NCBI GenBank assembly: GCA_965226945.1
Contig: OZ245717.1
Span: forward strand, 620,001-684,000
DNA from: SYLG01 sp965226945
GTDB taxonomy: Bacteria > Planctomycetota > Planctomycetia > Gemmatales > Gemmataceae
DNA length: 64,000 nt
Reading direction: 5' to 3'
Position 1 is the first letter of the stretch. Each line of letters opens with the position of its first letter. The position numbers were made by a program, and so were the translations under genes. Below are positions 1 to 7,919 of the stretch, one piece after another. The notes below the pieces were generated by a model. It worked only from the letters and a program-made list of their open reading frames with translations. It was not told where the DNA came from and searched no databases.

Positions 1-57
1 CCTGGTCTGGGCGGTCCTCCAATCGCGAAGGGCCGGCAAATGGGAGACAATGTCCAT
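1..57 (-). CDS. Partial CDS, N-terminus only; possibly pantoate--beta-alanine ligase
   Basis: An ATG at 57 on the minus strand opens a frame that runs off the left edge (19 codons, beginning MDIVSHLPALRDW). An AAGG sits a few bases upstream (CAAGGTTGAAC then ATG). The pattern of two to three hydrophobic residues followed by a short ALR helix resembles the start of PanC, but the diagnostic PTMGALHxGH motif would lie outside the window. It shares orientation with the CYTH gene behind it, 89 bp away. That this is a real gene start is fairly likely; the panC identity is a guess. Confidence 0.3.
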   Translation of the reverse strand, partial: MDIVSHLPALRDWRTAQTR

Positions 58-146
58 GTTCAACCTTGCACTCGACCGAGGGATCCACCTGAATTCGCGA
101 TGCGGACCAGAGAGGGCTTGGGGGCGGGCGCGCCTTCTCCAGGGGG

Positions 147-704
147 TTATCGGCCTTTCTCCAAATGCATCCTTAGGTAGGATCGATCTTCCACATCGGT
201 TAATTCCAGTTCGCGCGCCAAATTTTGAATCCGCTTGACCGCGGCTTGCTTTTCCTGGAGGGGTGCGAGGATTTCGATTTCGGCAAACCAGCCCAATCCT
301 TCGGCATCGTCAAGGCAAACGCTGATCCCCGCTTTTGTCAAATCTTGAAAGACAAAAGTCTCGCGCCATTTGCGAATCGGGGCGAGCGGTTCGAACCCCA
401 GCAGCTTGAGCAACTCGGGCATGGTTCCTGAAAGAGGCTGGATCGCCAATTCCAGTTCCTTGCGAATTTTCGTTGGACCAGGCAGCCGAGAGCCCTTGTA
501 GGTCAAAATCTGTTCGGCGCCGACGGAGCGCAACCTTAGCGCTTCCCCGGTCACACCAAAATCGCGCAAGGGCGACCGAAAATACTCATCGGACTCGATC
601 TCGCGGCCTTGCGAGAGCGCCCCCATCGACAGAAGCCGCGCGCGCAGCCGTTCGGGATCGGCCACCCGGAATTTCATTTCCATTTCGAATTGAGCGTTTT
701 CCAT
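147..704 (-). CDS. CYTH domain protein (class IV adenylate cyclase / triphosphate-tunnel type)
   Basis: A 185-residue protein whose N-terminus carries the CYTH signature ExExK (EMEMK, residues 7-11). Alternating charged strands follow, as in the triphosphate tunnel fold: a YKG segment, an RKELE segment, and a C-terminal W-F-A-E-I-E strand followed by EDRSYLRM. The family binds inorganic or nucleoside triphosphates; CyaB-like and thiamine-triphosphatase-like members cannot be separated by eye. The frame opens further upstream, but the ATG at 704 is preceded by GGGAAG and starts exactly at the domain, so I chose it. It is divergent from the Rieske gene across about 110 bp. Confidence 0.75.
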   Translation of the reverse strand: MENAQFEMEMKFRVADPERLRARLLSMGALSQGREIESDEYFRSPLRDFGVTGEALRLRSVGAEQILTYKGSRLPGPTKIRKELELAIQPLSGTMPELLKLLGFEPLAPIRKWRETFVFQDLTKAGISVCLDDAEGLGWFAEIEILAPLQEKQAAVKRIQNLARELELTDVEDRSYLRMHLEKGR

Positions 705-751
705 AGGGCTTCCCGCAAGGCGGCCGATTGAGGATTTCAACCTCCCTTTCC

Positions 752-764
752 CTAGGATTATGAG
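752..764 (+). promoter_or_regulatory. Putative -10 region upstream of the Rieske gene
   Basis: CTAGGATTATGAG lies 52 bp before the Rieske start and is nearly identical to CTAAGATTATGAG before asd (33091-33103). The shared TARGAT core could be a -10 hexamer. No convincing -35 is visible, so this rests on recurrence only. Confidence 0.3.
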
Positions 765-816
765 CGGGAAGGAAATGGTCTTGCGGACTTTTCCATACTT
801 CGGGAGCCGTCTACCT

Positions 817-1122
817 ATGCCGCAGTGGTTCGACTTGTGCCCGGTGGACCAGATCAAGGATGGCGACGCCAAGTCTTTCGAGGTCAATGGAAAGGCGATT
901 GGCGTGTTCCACAACGATGGCCAGTTCAAAGCCATCGACGACTATTGCCCGCACATGGGAGCCCCGCTCTCTTCGGGCCATGTCGAAGACGGCATCGTCA
1001 CCTGTCCCTGGCACGCCTGGCGCTTCCGACTCGAAGATGGCGCCTGGGCAGATAACCCCAAAATCAAAATCGGTTGCCACAAGCTGCAGATCGCGGACGG
1101 CCGGCTCCAGGTCGAAGCGTAA
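817..1122 (+). CDS. Rieske-type [2Fe-2S] ferredoxin subunit
   Basis: A 101-residue single-domain Rieske protein. The cluster ligands are visible as CPH (Cys44, His46) and CPWH (Cys63, His66), spaced as in NirD and dioxygenase-ferredoxin small proteins. It probably passes electrons to a partner oxidoreductase in the cytoplasm; no reductase or oxygenase is adjacent, so the partner is unknown. I chose the ATG at 817 (MPQWFDL) because GGGAG lies about ten bases upstream and the protein then starts at the domain edge; the upstream in-frame ATG at 760 would add 19 residues of no family character. Confidence 0.8.
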   Translation: MPQWFDLCPVDQIKDGDAKSFEVNGKAIGVFHNDGQFKAIDDYCPHMGAPLSSGHVEDGIVTCPWHAWRFRLEDGAWADNPKIKIGCHKLQIADGRLQVEA

Positions 1123-1270
1123 CTGCCCTTGCGCGAAAATGTAAGTTAATGCGTGAGCCATGTCGAAGCGCAACCGCGAAATCACGATAGTGTACGTTTC
1201 AGGACGAACTGGGAACCGGACAGAAGACGGCAAATGGCCCTTGGGACCTTATTGGAAAGGTGGATGATCC

Positions 1271-2176
1271 ATGGAAGTCGTGTTTAAGTGGGGCTATTAC
1301 GCCTCGGGTTTGTTCATCCATGTCTTGCGCAACCTGATCTGGCCCCCGCCTAAAGACAAGGTCATCATCCGCAGCCATAACGATTCGTTTTTCATGTGGC
1401 CGATCGCCTACATCGGCCTGATTATCGGGATCTATTCCTATTTCGAAGGCGGACGCATGGCGGTCGTGCCCAGCACGACGACGGTCGAAACGGTCAAGGT
1501 CTCAGGGAAGGAAGCCGACGGCGATCGGATCGCCATGGTCCTCCCGGCCAACACCAAGGTCGAAGATGTCGAGCAGCCCAAACTGCACATCACCCACAAC
1601 CGGATGATGGGCACGCTCTACATCATGGCGCTTTTTGTTTTCATCACGATCTCGTTCACCAAGTTAAAGGGCGTGTTTTGGTGGTTTTTCTACATCACCT
1701 TGATCCTGGGGACTTTTATCCTCTGGCAACTGGGCACGCTCGATCACATCCTTAACTACATCAGTTCGCTCGATATCCGCATGTCCTGCGGCTTTTACAT
1801 CATCTTCTCGCTGTTGATGCTCGCCAACTACCTGGTGCGCATCCACTTTTTCGATTATTTGACGCTGGAATGGGCCGAATTTTCGCCCGGCCAGGTGCGC
1901 ATTTGCGAGAACTTCGGCGAAGGGACCAAAATCAAGGATTCGACCGGCCTGAATTTCGAGCGGGATAAATCCGACTGGACCCGCTGGCTCATCGGTTTCG
2001 GCATGGGCGACTTGACGATCTCGACCACGGGTCCCAATCCCGAAGTCTTCCGTCTGCACAATGTCACCAACATCGACTTGAAGGTCGCCCAGATCGACAA
2101 GCTCGTTCGCGCCCGGGAAATCATCCAAAAGAACGAAGCCGCCAAGGTTTCGGACAAAACGAACGAAACGGCCTAA
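1271..2176 (+). CDS. Conserved multi-pass membrane protein, unknown function
   Basis: A 301-residue protein with hydrophobic segments near residues 42-58, 114-130, 134-152 and 171-190. A soluble loop (about 62-108) separates the first two. The C-terminal 100 residues are polar and strand-rich (WAEFSPGQVRICENFGEG, then DLTISTTGPNPEVF) and read like a small PH-like or beta-barrel domain facing the cytoplasm. The ATG is preceded by GGAAAGGTGG. It stands alone and ends before a strong terminator hairpin. I do not recognise a named family. Confidence 0.6.
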   Translation: MEVVFKWGYYASGLFIHVLRNLIWPPPKDKVIIRSHNDSFFMWPIAYIGLIIGIYSYFEGGRMAVVPSTTTVETVKVSGKEADGDRIAMVLPANTKVEDVEQPKLHITHNRMMGTLYIMALFVFITISFTKLKGVFWWFFYITLILGTFILWQLGTLDHILNYISSLDIRMSCGFYIIFSLLMLANYLVRIHFFDYLTLEWAEFSPGQVRICENFGEGTKIKDSTGLNFERDKSDWTRWLIGFGMGDLTISTTGPNPEVFRLHNVTNIDLKVAQIDKLVRAREIIQKNEAAKVSDKTNETA

Positions 2177-2240
2177 TCGCACCTGTTGGCCGGGTCTGCA
2201 TCCCATGCAGATTCGGCCAAAACTCATCGACAAAATCAAA

Positions 2241-2280
2241 GAAGCGAGGCGGCTCCACTGGGGTGGAGCCGCCTCGCTTC
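2241..2280. terminator. Bidirectional intrinsic terminator
   Basis: A perfect 18-bp stem (GAAGCGAGGCGGCTCCAC, 2241-2258, paired with 2263-2280) closes a TGGG loop between two convergent genes. The minus-strand exit is T-rich (TTTGATTTTG); the plus-strand exit is a short TTT. It should stop the membrane-protein gene from the left and the acidic-protein gene from the right. Confidence 0.8.
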
Positions 2281-2305
2281 TTTGGTGCACTCAGCGTCCC
2301 GAAGA

Positions 2306-2809
2306 CTACTTCTTGAGGCCCTTCTTTTCCAGTTCCTCAGGGGTCATCGGTTCCTTGACCGGCTGGACAAAAAAGGTCGCCTTCTTTTCGGTCATCAGCC
2401 GTTTGGCATGTTCCTCAGCGTCTTTTTTCTCGTTGAACCGGTAGGTCGCCACCCGCTGATTGGAGTTGGAGAAGACCCCCCAAACGAGCTTCACGGGGAC
2501 CACTTTCCCCGGCTTTTTCTTCGACTTGCTTTCCTTGGGAGCGGGAGCCTTCTTGGGCTTCTTCTTGGGAAGAACCAACTCTTCATCCGCTTCGTCGGAC
2601 GCGAATTCGTCGGGCGGGGCACTTTCCTCGTCCTCGTCGTCTTCCTCATCATCCTCGTCTTCATCTTCATCTTCGAGGTCGGAAGAGTCCTCATCCTCCT
2701 CTTCTTCCTCTTCGTCGGTCTCCTCTTCGGAGTCCCTGGCTGCCTTCTTCTTTTTCTTAACGAGAGCTTCGGACTCTTCCGTCTCGTCCTTTTTCGGTGC
2801 TTTACCCAT
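2306..2809 (-). CDS. Acidic low-complexity protein with basic linker and C-terminal globular domain
   Basis: The 167-residue product has three zones. Residues 1-24 are Lys/Glu mixed, residues 25-80 are almost pure Asp/Glu/Ser, and residues 85-105 are a Lys/Pro/Ala linker. A folded-looking C-terminal domain (about 106-155, with AEEHAKRLMTEKKATFFVQPV) follows. The alternating acid and base blocks are like those of nucleic-acid- or histone-like-protein-binding factors, which is inference only. The Ser-rich ORF on the opposite strand is a shadow of the GAG/GAT codons. Confidence 0.6.
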   Translation of the reverse strand: MGKAPKKDETEESEALVKKKKKAARDSEEETDEEEEEEDEDSSDLEDEDEDEDDEEDDEDEESAPPDEFASDEADEELVLPKKKPKKAPAPKESKSKKKPGKVVPVKLVWGVFSNSNQRVATYRFNEKKDAEEHAKRLMTEKKATFFVQPVKEPMTPEELEKKGLKK

Positions 2810-3100
2810 TAGCCTGCTACTCGCTGGTTGGTTTTCCCTTCCCGATCAAATGGATTTTTAGGAACAACCAGGTCAAGGACAAGACCAAAAACCAGCTTAT
2901 GAGAAATCCATTGTTATAAGAATCAAACTCAATATATCCAAGAGATTTCCGGTTTGGTAAGAGAAATCGATTAAAGAGACTGTGCCGGAAATGCCGATCC
3001 TTCTGGAAGGGGGGATCTTATCGATTTTTCCGGCCGGGTTCCCAGGTTTACCAGGCACCCTTTCCAGAGCGACGCAATCCTTTCACAAAAGGTTCGCAGC
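2810..3100. other. Intergenic region, AT-rich, probable promoters
   Basis: About 290 bp between the divergent acidic-protein and outer-membrane-like genes, with no ORF. It is clearly more AT-rich than its flanks between 2880 and 2980. TTGTTA (2911-2916) and TATATC (2933-2938), 16 bp apart, could be a promoter for the plus-strand gene. I see no terminator or RNA gene. Confidence 0.35.
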
Positions 3101-4186
3101 ATGATTCCTGTCAGGTACCTGGTTGAACAAGCGCCGCTTCGACGGGCGTTTTGCCTGGCACTGCTCGCCTGGATGACCTTGATGGGCGCCCAGAAGGCCA
3201 GCGCCCAATTCTCCCATTCCAGCTACGGCAAATATCAACCGGTCAAGAAGCCGCTGTTCAAACCGTTTGACACCGGCAAGGAACAGTTCGAAAAGGATAC
3301 CGAAATTGCCGGCGAACCGATTTCCGGCGATATCGAACAGACCGGTTTCTTTCCGCCGCAACGCTCCATGTTTCCCGACACGAGTCCCGGCCGAATGGGT
3401 GTCCCACCCGGCGAAGGGGATATTCTCATCAACAGCGCGGACGGCACGGTTTCGCCAGTGCTCCCCTGGGTTTGGGGTGGCATTGGCGCCCGCGCGATTC
3501 CTACCGGGCAGAAAATGGCGCCCAACGGCGTCATGTTCGATCCGCTTTTCAGCCTCGATCTCGAACTCAACATTGCGCTTTGCCAAAACCGCGAAGTCTA
3601 TATTTTCTCCGCCACCCGGTTTTGGGGCCAAAAACCAGCGACCGGCATCACCAACAACAAACAGGGCATTTTTGACTTCTCCAAGCGGGAATTCGACCTG
3701 ACCGTCGGTCTCGCCTGGAATTACTGGCGGACCCTGGAAGCCCGTGTTTTCGCCTATTCTTACAACAACTTGAATCGCGGTAACTCACTGGCACGGCCCT
3801 ACGGTTACAACGACGGCGTCGCCTTCGAAAATCGCTGGTACTACCTCGAAGGCGATTTTTTGGGAGTCGGCTACGCCCCCACCAAGGAACTCATTGGCAA
3901 CAACGGACAGAAGTTCCAGCCAAGCTGGTTCTTCACTCACTCGATCTGGCATCCGCTGCCCGCGTTTTGGATCGAAACCCAACAGCTCTACTGGAACACC
4001 AGCCTCATCGGCCAGGCGAGTGACGGCGGCGGCGCCAAAATGTGGTACCACGATCTGGGCTACGCCTGCATCCCCTTCCATTGCCTGCCTCGACTGGAAT
4101 TCCGCACGGGCACGGAAATCTGGATGGACCTGGGCATCGGCAAGACCCTGGCCAACCTCTATATCGCCCTGGATGTGCCGTTCTAA
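3101..4186 (+). CDS. Secreted, probably outer-membrane beta-barrel protein
   Basis: A 361-residue protein with an N-terminal signal peptide (basic start, hydrophobic core LALLAWMTLMG, cleavage around QKASA-QF). The mature part is rich in aromatic and alternating polar/hydrophobic strands (FDLTVGLAWNYW, LEARVFAYSY, LANLYIALDVPF) and ends in Phe, the usual last residue of outer-membrane barrels. This suggests a porin- or channel-like barrel, but no specific family is recognised. It is monocistronic, with an AT-rich upstream region. Confidence 0.6.
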   Translation: MIPVRYLVEQAPLRRAFCLALLAWMTLMGAQKASAQFSHSSYGKYQPVKKPLFKPFDTGKEQFEKDTEIAGEPISGDIEQTGFFPPQRSMFPDTSPGRMGVPPGEGDILINSADGTVSPVLPWVWGGIGARAIPTGQKMAPNGVMFDPLFSLDLELNIALCQNREVYIFSATRFWGQKPATGITNNKQGIFDFSKREFDLTVGLAWNYWRTLEARVFAYSYNNLNRGNSLARPYGYNDGVAFENRWYYLEGDFLGVGYAPTKELIGNNGQKFQPSWFFTHSIWHPLPAFWIETQQLYWNTSLIGQASDGGGAKMWYHDLGYACIPFHCLPRLEFRTGTEIWMDLGIGKTLANLYIALDVPF

Positions 4187-4211
4187 CCTGACGCGGTTCT
4201 AACCTGATGCG
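4180..4211 (+). repeat. 16-bp tandem duplication over the stop codon
   Basis: GTTCTAACCTGACGCG (4180-4195) is followed at once by GTTCTAACCTGATGCG (4196-4211). The first copy contains the TAA stop of the barrel-like gene, so this looks like a small slippage duplication that leaves the protein unchanged. Confidence 0.7.
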
Positions 4212-4252
4212 GATCCAAAACAGGCGCGATCACTCGCTTCAACTCCTCAAAC

Positions 4253-5095
4253 CTAAGGTCTTTCCGATTTTGCCGGTGCTTCTTTCGTGGAGTTCGGCGC
4301 GCCTGGGGTCACTGCCTTCTTCTTGAAAAGGATAATGTGCTGCCAGGGAAGCGTTTCGATCGTCTCGTCATGCTCAAGCAGGGGATGATCTTTCATCTCC
4401 CTGCGTAATTGCTTCTCCGACATCTTGTGCACCGTCTTGATCGGCACCGCCGGATCTTCCATCCGGTATTCGACAAAGGCAATCCGCCCGCCCGGCTTCA
4501 GCGACTTGACCATCGATTCGACCATTTCAAAGGGCTGGTTGAATTCGTGGTACACATCCACCATCACCACCAGATCGACCGCCGAGCCCAATTTCGGATC
4601 GCTTTCGGTCCCCAGGATCAAGTCGACATTGTCGATTTTGAGAACGCTTTTACGCTCCTTCAAAATATCGAGCATCTCCATTTGGATTTCGACCGCAAGA
4701 ACCTTCCCCCTGGGCACTTTCGGCGCAAACCGGAAGGTGAAATACCCGCTGCCGGCTCCAATGTCGGCAATGACCTCATTCCCTTTGAGCCTTAGCGCCT
4801 TGATCAATTTGTTGGGCTGCTCCTCGGTTTCTCTTTCAGGCCGTTCCAGCCATCCCGCCCCCAGGTGCCCCATCACCTGGGCGATTTGCCTGCCATGGTA
4901 CCATCGATCGATCCCATTGGGATCCAGCCCGCGCCGGTCTTCATACCGCGACTTTGCCGGTTGCGAAGACTTCGCTTCCGGTTGAGCCCCTCTCTCCTCC
5001 TGGGCGCGCACCATTCCTGTCACGCAAAGACCGTTCATGGCCCCAAGGGCCAACACGGCGAAAAGCTTCCAGGTTTGCAAGCGCTGGCGACACAT
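4253..5095 (-). CDS. Secreted class I SAM-dependent methyltransferase
   Basis: A 280-residue protein with the SAM-binding motif I VIADIGAGSGYFTFRF, a motif II-like AVDLVVMVDVYHEF, and a C-terminal strand region (GGRIAFVEYRMED). It begins with an uncleaved or cleavable signal segment (TWKLFAVLALGAMNGLCVTG), so the enzyme is probably exported or membrane-anchored. Planctomycetes have many such signal-bearing methyltransferases. The start at 5095 is preceded by GGAGAG; longer in-frame starts would put 45 polar residues before the signal peptide. The substrate is unknown. Confidence 0.7.
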   Translation of the reverse strand: MCRQRLQTWKLFAVLALGAMNGLCVTGMVRAQEERGAQPEAKSSQPAKSRYEDRRGLDPNGIDRWYHGRQIAQVMGHLGAGWLERPERETEEQPNKLIKALRLKGNEVIADIGAGSGYFTFRFAPKVPRGKVLAVEIQMEMLDILKERKSVLKIDNVDLILGTESDPKLGSAVDLVVMVDVYHEFNQPFEMVESMVKSLKPGGRIAFVEYRMEDPAVPIKTVHKMSEKQLRREMKDHPLLEHDETIETLPWQHIILFKKKAVTPGAPNSTKEAPAKSERP

Positions 5096-5228
5096 TTCAC
5101 GGCTCTCCGTTTCAGTCGTTTCCCTTATTTTACAAATGCAAAATCGATTTCCGGCGATTTGCCCTGTCATCTCCCACACGCCCACCGATAGGATGAAAAG
5201 AATCTCCGCAACAAGCACCGAAATACCC

Positions 5229-5678
5229 ATGAATTACCAGATCGATGTTTCTTCGGCACTGACCACCAAAGTGGAGCCCCGCCCCGGGCAACAAGGTCCC
5301 GCGGACACTTCGGATCTGTTGCGAAGTTTGATCGAAATCCAACGCGAATCGCTGCAACTGCAAAAAAACACCCTGGCCGCGCAAGACCATAATTCCCGCT
5401 GGAAAGCGTTTCTTTCCCGCTGGAACGGCGAGTTTCCGGGCTTGGGCGATCAATGCAAAAAAGCAGTCCCCGTACTCGAACGCACTTACGCCCGCCTCGT
5501 TCAAGACCTTCTCGATCGCCTCAACGACGAAGACACCGTCGACAACGAATTCGCCATGCAGGATGTCCTCGAACGCTTCGGCGTACGCCTCGCCCAGCTC
5601 GGCACACTCATCAACCTCGTCGTCCCCCTCGCCGACGCCTCCAACGCCTCCGAACCCTCTTCCGGCAGTCATTCCTAG
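5229..5678 (+). CDS. Small hypothetical alpha-helical protein
   Basis: A 149-residue protein beginning MNYQIDVSSAL. It has a helical, Gln/Leu-rich centre (LLRSLIEIQRESLQLQKNTLAAQ) followed by SRWNGEFPGL and a second helix pair that could form a coiled coil. There is no signal peptide or known motif. ATG 5229 and the in-frame ATG 5193 are both possible starts; neither has a strong ribosome site. It is divergent from the methyltransferase. The function is unknown. Confidence 0.5.
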   Translation: MNYQIDVSSALTTKVEPRPGQQGPADTSDLLRSLIEIQRESLQLQKNTLAAQDHNSRWKAFLSRWNGEFPGLGDQCKKAVPVLERTYARLVQDLLDRLNDEDTVDNEFAMQDVLERFGVRLAQLGTLINLVVPLADASNASEPSSGSHS

Positions 5679-5725
5679 TTTCCGATCCCTGTTCGGCCCT
5701 TGTTGAAGTACTTGGGAGTCACGTT

Positions 5726-5866
5726 TTTTGTGACATCCAGTCTGGGCGAACGATTGGGATCGATCCACCAGCTTTTGTGACATCCAGTCTGGGCGAACGA
5801 TTGGGATCGATCCACCAGCTTTTGTGACATCCAGTCTGGGCGAACGATTGGGATCGATCCACCAGC
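5726..5866 (+). repeat. Three perfect 47-bp tandem repeats
   Basis: Three head-to-tail copies (5726-5772, 5773-5819, 5820-5866) begin TTTTGTGACATCCAGTCTGG and end CGATCCACCAGC. Each includes the palindrome GGATCGATCC. A period of 47 is not a multiple of three, so all frames break and the array is non-coding. No spacer separates the units, so it is not a CRISPR. The surrounding 5679-6116 region holds no convincing gene. Confidence 0.9.
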
Positions 5867-6116
5867 GTATGAGTGGGCAAGCCCGCACTCCTTCGATTCG
5901 TCCCGAACTCGAACGGGCAGGTGGTCGATGCCTTTTCGGGCCCTCATCCCTTACCCCAGACTACGCTCGCGGCAGACCTTTCACAGCTTTCCCGATTTTC
6001 GAAAATAATGTTCCGGTTCTCCCGGCATCATTCGGATCAATTGGCAAATTCATCGATTGTTAACCCTTCGGCCACTTCCGCCGCACCGTAAAATGATCAG
6101 GAGAGCATCTCACGCG

Positions 6117-6695
6117 ATGATCAGCGGATTGGGCGCCATGAAATCACCGGTCGCATTCGATTTGGATTCCCGGCTGTTCCACGATTTCGACCCGGGAATC
6201 GAGAAGTGGGCTGCCTTGAAAACGAGCGCACGCTGGGAAAAGAAAGTCGCTTCTCAATTGGCCGATATCTCCATACCGGTCTTCCTGCCCACAATGAGGC
6301 AACGCACCCAATACGCCACCAAAACCAACGAATCCCATATCCCCCTTTTCTCCTGCTACCTCTTTGTTTCCAGCGAGCATTTCCTGGGCAATCCGCGGGT
6401 TTCTCCCTTCACCCGCGGTAAGATCGCCACGGTGTTGACGCCCCCCAACCCCGAAGCGCTGCGCCGGGAATTACTCGATTTGCGCGGCCTTCTTTGCAGC
6501 CACCAGCTCGTTCAAGAAAAAGTCTACGGCAAGGTAGGAGATCTAGTCAAAATCGTTCGCGGTCCGATGTCGGGAACGGAAGGCACCATCCTTCGACTCA
6601 AGCCCAATCAAAAAAAGCTAGTCCTAGAAATTGGCTTCTTAAATCGCCGTCTGGAAATCGAAATCGGCGAGGAATGGGTCGCCAAAATCATTTGA
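6117..6695 (+). CDS. NusG-like transcription antiterminator (NGN plus KOW)
   Basis: The 192-residue protein has an NGN-type N-terminal domain (WAALKTSARWEKKVA, then LFSCYLFV near residue 80). A linker leads to a C-terminal KOW domain (VGDLVKIVRGPMSGTEGTI, residues about 140-160). Operon-specific NusG paralogues of the RfaH, UpxY or LoaP kind share this layout and raise elongation of long polysaccharide or secondary-metabolite operons by acting on RNA polymerase. Start 6117 has AGGAGAG about 11 bases upstream, better than the upstream in-frame ATGs. No target operon is adjacent. Confidence 0.7.
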   Translation: MISGLGAMKSPVAFDLDSRLFHDFDPGIEKWAALKTSARWEKKVASQLADISIPVFLPTMRQRTQYATKTNESHIPLFSCYLFVSSEHFLGNPRVSPFTRGKIATVLTPPNPEALRRELLDLRGLLCSHQLVQEKVYGKVGDLVKIVRGPMSGTEGTILRLKPNQKKLVLEIGFLNRRLEIEIGEEWVAKII

Positions 6696-6709
6696 CGCCA
6701 TTCCTCGCC
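6666..6709. terminator. Possible terminator hairpin between convergent genes
   Basis: GGCGAGGAATGG (6666-6677) pairs perfectly with CCATTCCTCGCC (6698-6709) around a 20-base loop. The left arm overlaps the end of the NusG-like gene. Only weak T-rich stretches follow on either side, so termination is tentative. Confidence 0.4.
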
Positions 6710-6755
6710 TGAAATTCCTTATTAAAACTGATTGTGTTTCCTTCGTCAACAAATC

Positions 6756-7889
6756 CTAGCCGTCCGCGCGCGCGTTTTTGGCCAAATAGGTCTGCTTCAA
6801 TTTGTCCATGAGCGCCGGCAAGGTATCCACCAAACGCCTTTGCGCGCGCGGCGTGCGATTGGCCAGCGCATAAGTGGCAATCAAAGGCAGCGCGATCGTC
6901 GAATCGACATAGCAAGTCACCGTGTCGGGAAGCTGCTCGGGATCCACCTTGCCCCAGGTCATCGCCTCCTGTGGCGTCGCCCCGCTCAAGCCCCCCGTAT
7001 CGGGGCGTGCATCGGTGATCTGCAGGAAGTAATCATGACCGCTCTCTTCCAGGCCCAGCACTTCCTGAATCTGCGGCTCGGTTTGCAGCATGAAGTTTTT
7101 GGGCGAACCGCCACCGAGGATCCAGACCGCGCTCGAACCTCCACCCTGCTTGGCCTCCCAGACAATCCCGGCCGATTGATTGACATCACGCAGGGGATCG
7201 ATCGCCAGCTTGGAACCTTCCAGTTGCAGCGCCGCCAGGTTCATGCCGATCGAGCTGTCCCCCGGTGACGACGTGAACACGGGAACTCCCGCCCGGTAGC
7301 AGGCCGCCAGCAGACTGCTTCCCTTGCGGCCGATCTCTTCTTCGCGTGCCGCGATGTACTTGCCTGCCAGGTTGTGAAACTCGGCCGTGCCCATCGTCTT
7401 CTGAAATTCCTCCCCACGGCAAAGCTTGCGAAAGAACTTGTCGGTACCCAACAGGTTTTCGTAATCGAACACGATGTCGTAAATGCGAATGATCTGATGA
7501 TCGCGTAGCGCCCGGTCATCCATTCCCGGCCGCGACTGGAACAGGTCCATTCCCAAGGCGAAATGGGTGTCATGGTAAATGTTGGCCCCCGTCGAGACGA
7601 TCCAGTCGATGAAGCCCGCTTCGACCAGGGGCGCCAGGCAGGACATTCCCAAACCCGCCGGAGTCAGTGCCCCCGAAAGCGCCAGCCCGACCGTGACCTC
7701 CTTTTCAAGCATCTTCCCCGCGTAAAGGCGGCAGGCCTCGCGCAAGCGCCCAGCGTTGTAGGAAAGGAACACCTCCTCAATCAGCTTGGTGACGGAGGTG
7801 GCGCTGTTGACGGCCGGCGGATGGATCTTTTTCTGACTAATGGTCTTCAGGTGCGCGGCGGATTTTTTCGGGCAGGTCTCGTGATTCAT
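6756..7889 (-). CDS. Deoxyhypusine-synthase-like enzyme (probable polyamine-forming)
   Basis: A 377-residue NAD-dependent DHS-fold protein. Visible family features are LALSGALTPAGLG (about 69-81), STGANIYHDTHF (99-110), FTSSPGDSSIGMN (205-217) and GGGSPKNF, whose Lys264 matches the lysine that accepts the aminobutyl group in eukaryotic DHS (GGG..K). Bacterial homologues such as cyanobacterial SpeY transfer the aminobutyl group of spermidine to a free amine, giving homospermidine, rather than modifying eIF5A. That is the likeliest role here, but it is inferred. The start at 7889 fits the family length; the frame extends upstream without support. Confidence 0.75.
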   Translation of the reverse strand: MNHETCPKKSAAHLKTISQKKIHPPAVNSATSVTKLIEEVFLSYNAGRLREACRLYAGKMLEKEVTVGLALSGALTPAGLGMSCLAPLVEAGFIDWIVSTGANIYHDTHFALGMDLFQSRPGMDDRALRDHQIIRIYDIVFDYENLLGTDKFFRKLCRGEEFQKTMGTAEFHNLAGKYIAAREEEIGRKGSSLLAACYRAGVPVFTSSPGDSSIGMNLAALQLEGSKLAIDPLRDVNQSAGIVWEAKQGGGSSAVWILGGGSPKNFMLQTEPQIQEVLGLEESGHDYFLQITDARPDTGGLSGATPQEAMTWGKVDPEQLPDTVTCYVDSTIALPLIATYALANRTPRAQRRLVDTLPALMDKLKQTYLAKNARADG

Positions 7890-7919
7890 GGAAGGCTCAT
7901 CCTCAGTTTCGGTTCCTGA

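Noticed and set aside
2460..2861. Poly-serine ORF on the plus strand
   Set aside because: Complement of the GAG/GAT-rich acidic gene.
5726..5866. Possible CRISPR array
   Set aside because: The three units abut with no spacers and no cas gene is near.
5824..6091. Small plus-strand ORFs after the 47-bp array
   Set aside because: They start inside the repeat or lack a ribosome site, and resemble no protein.
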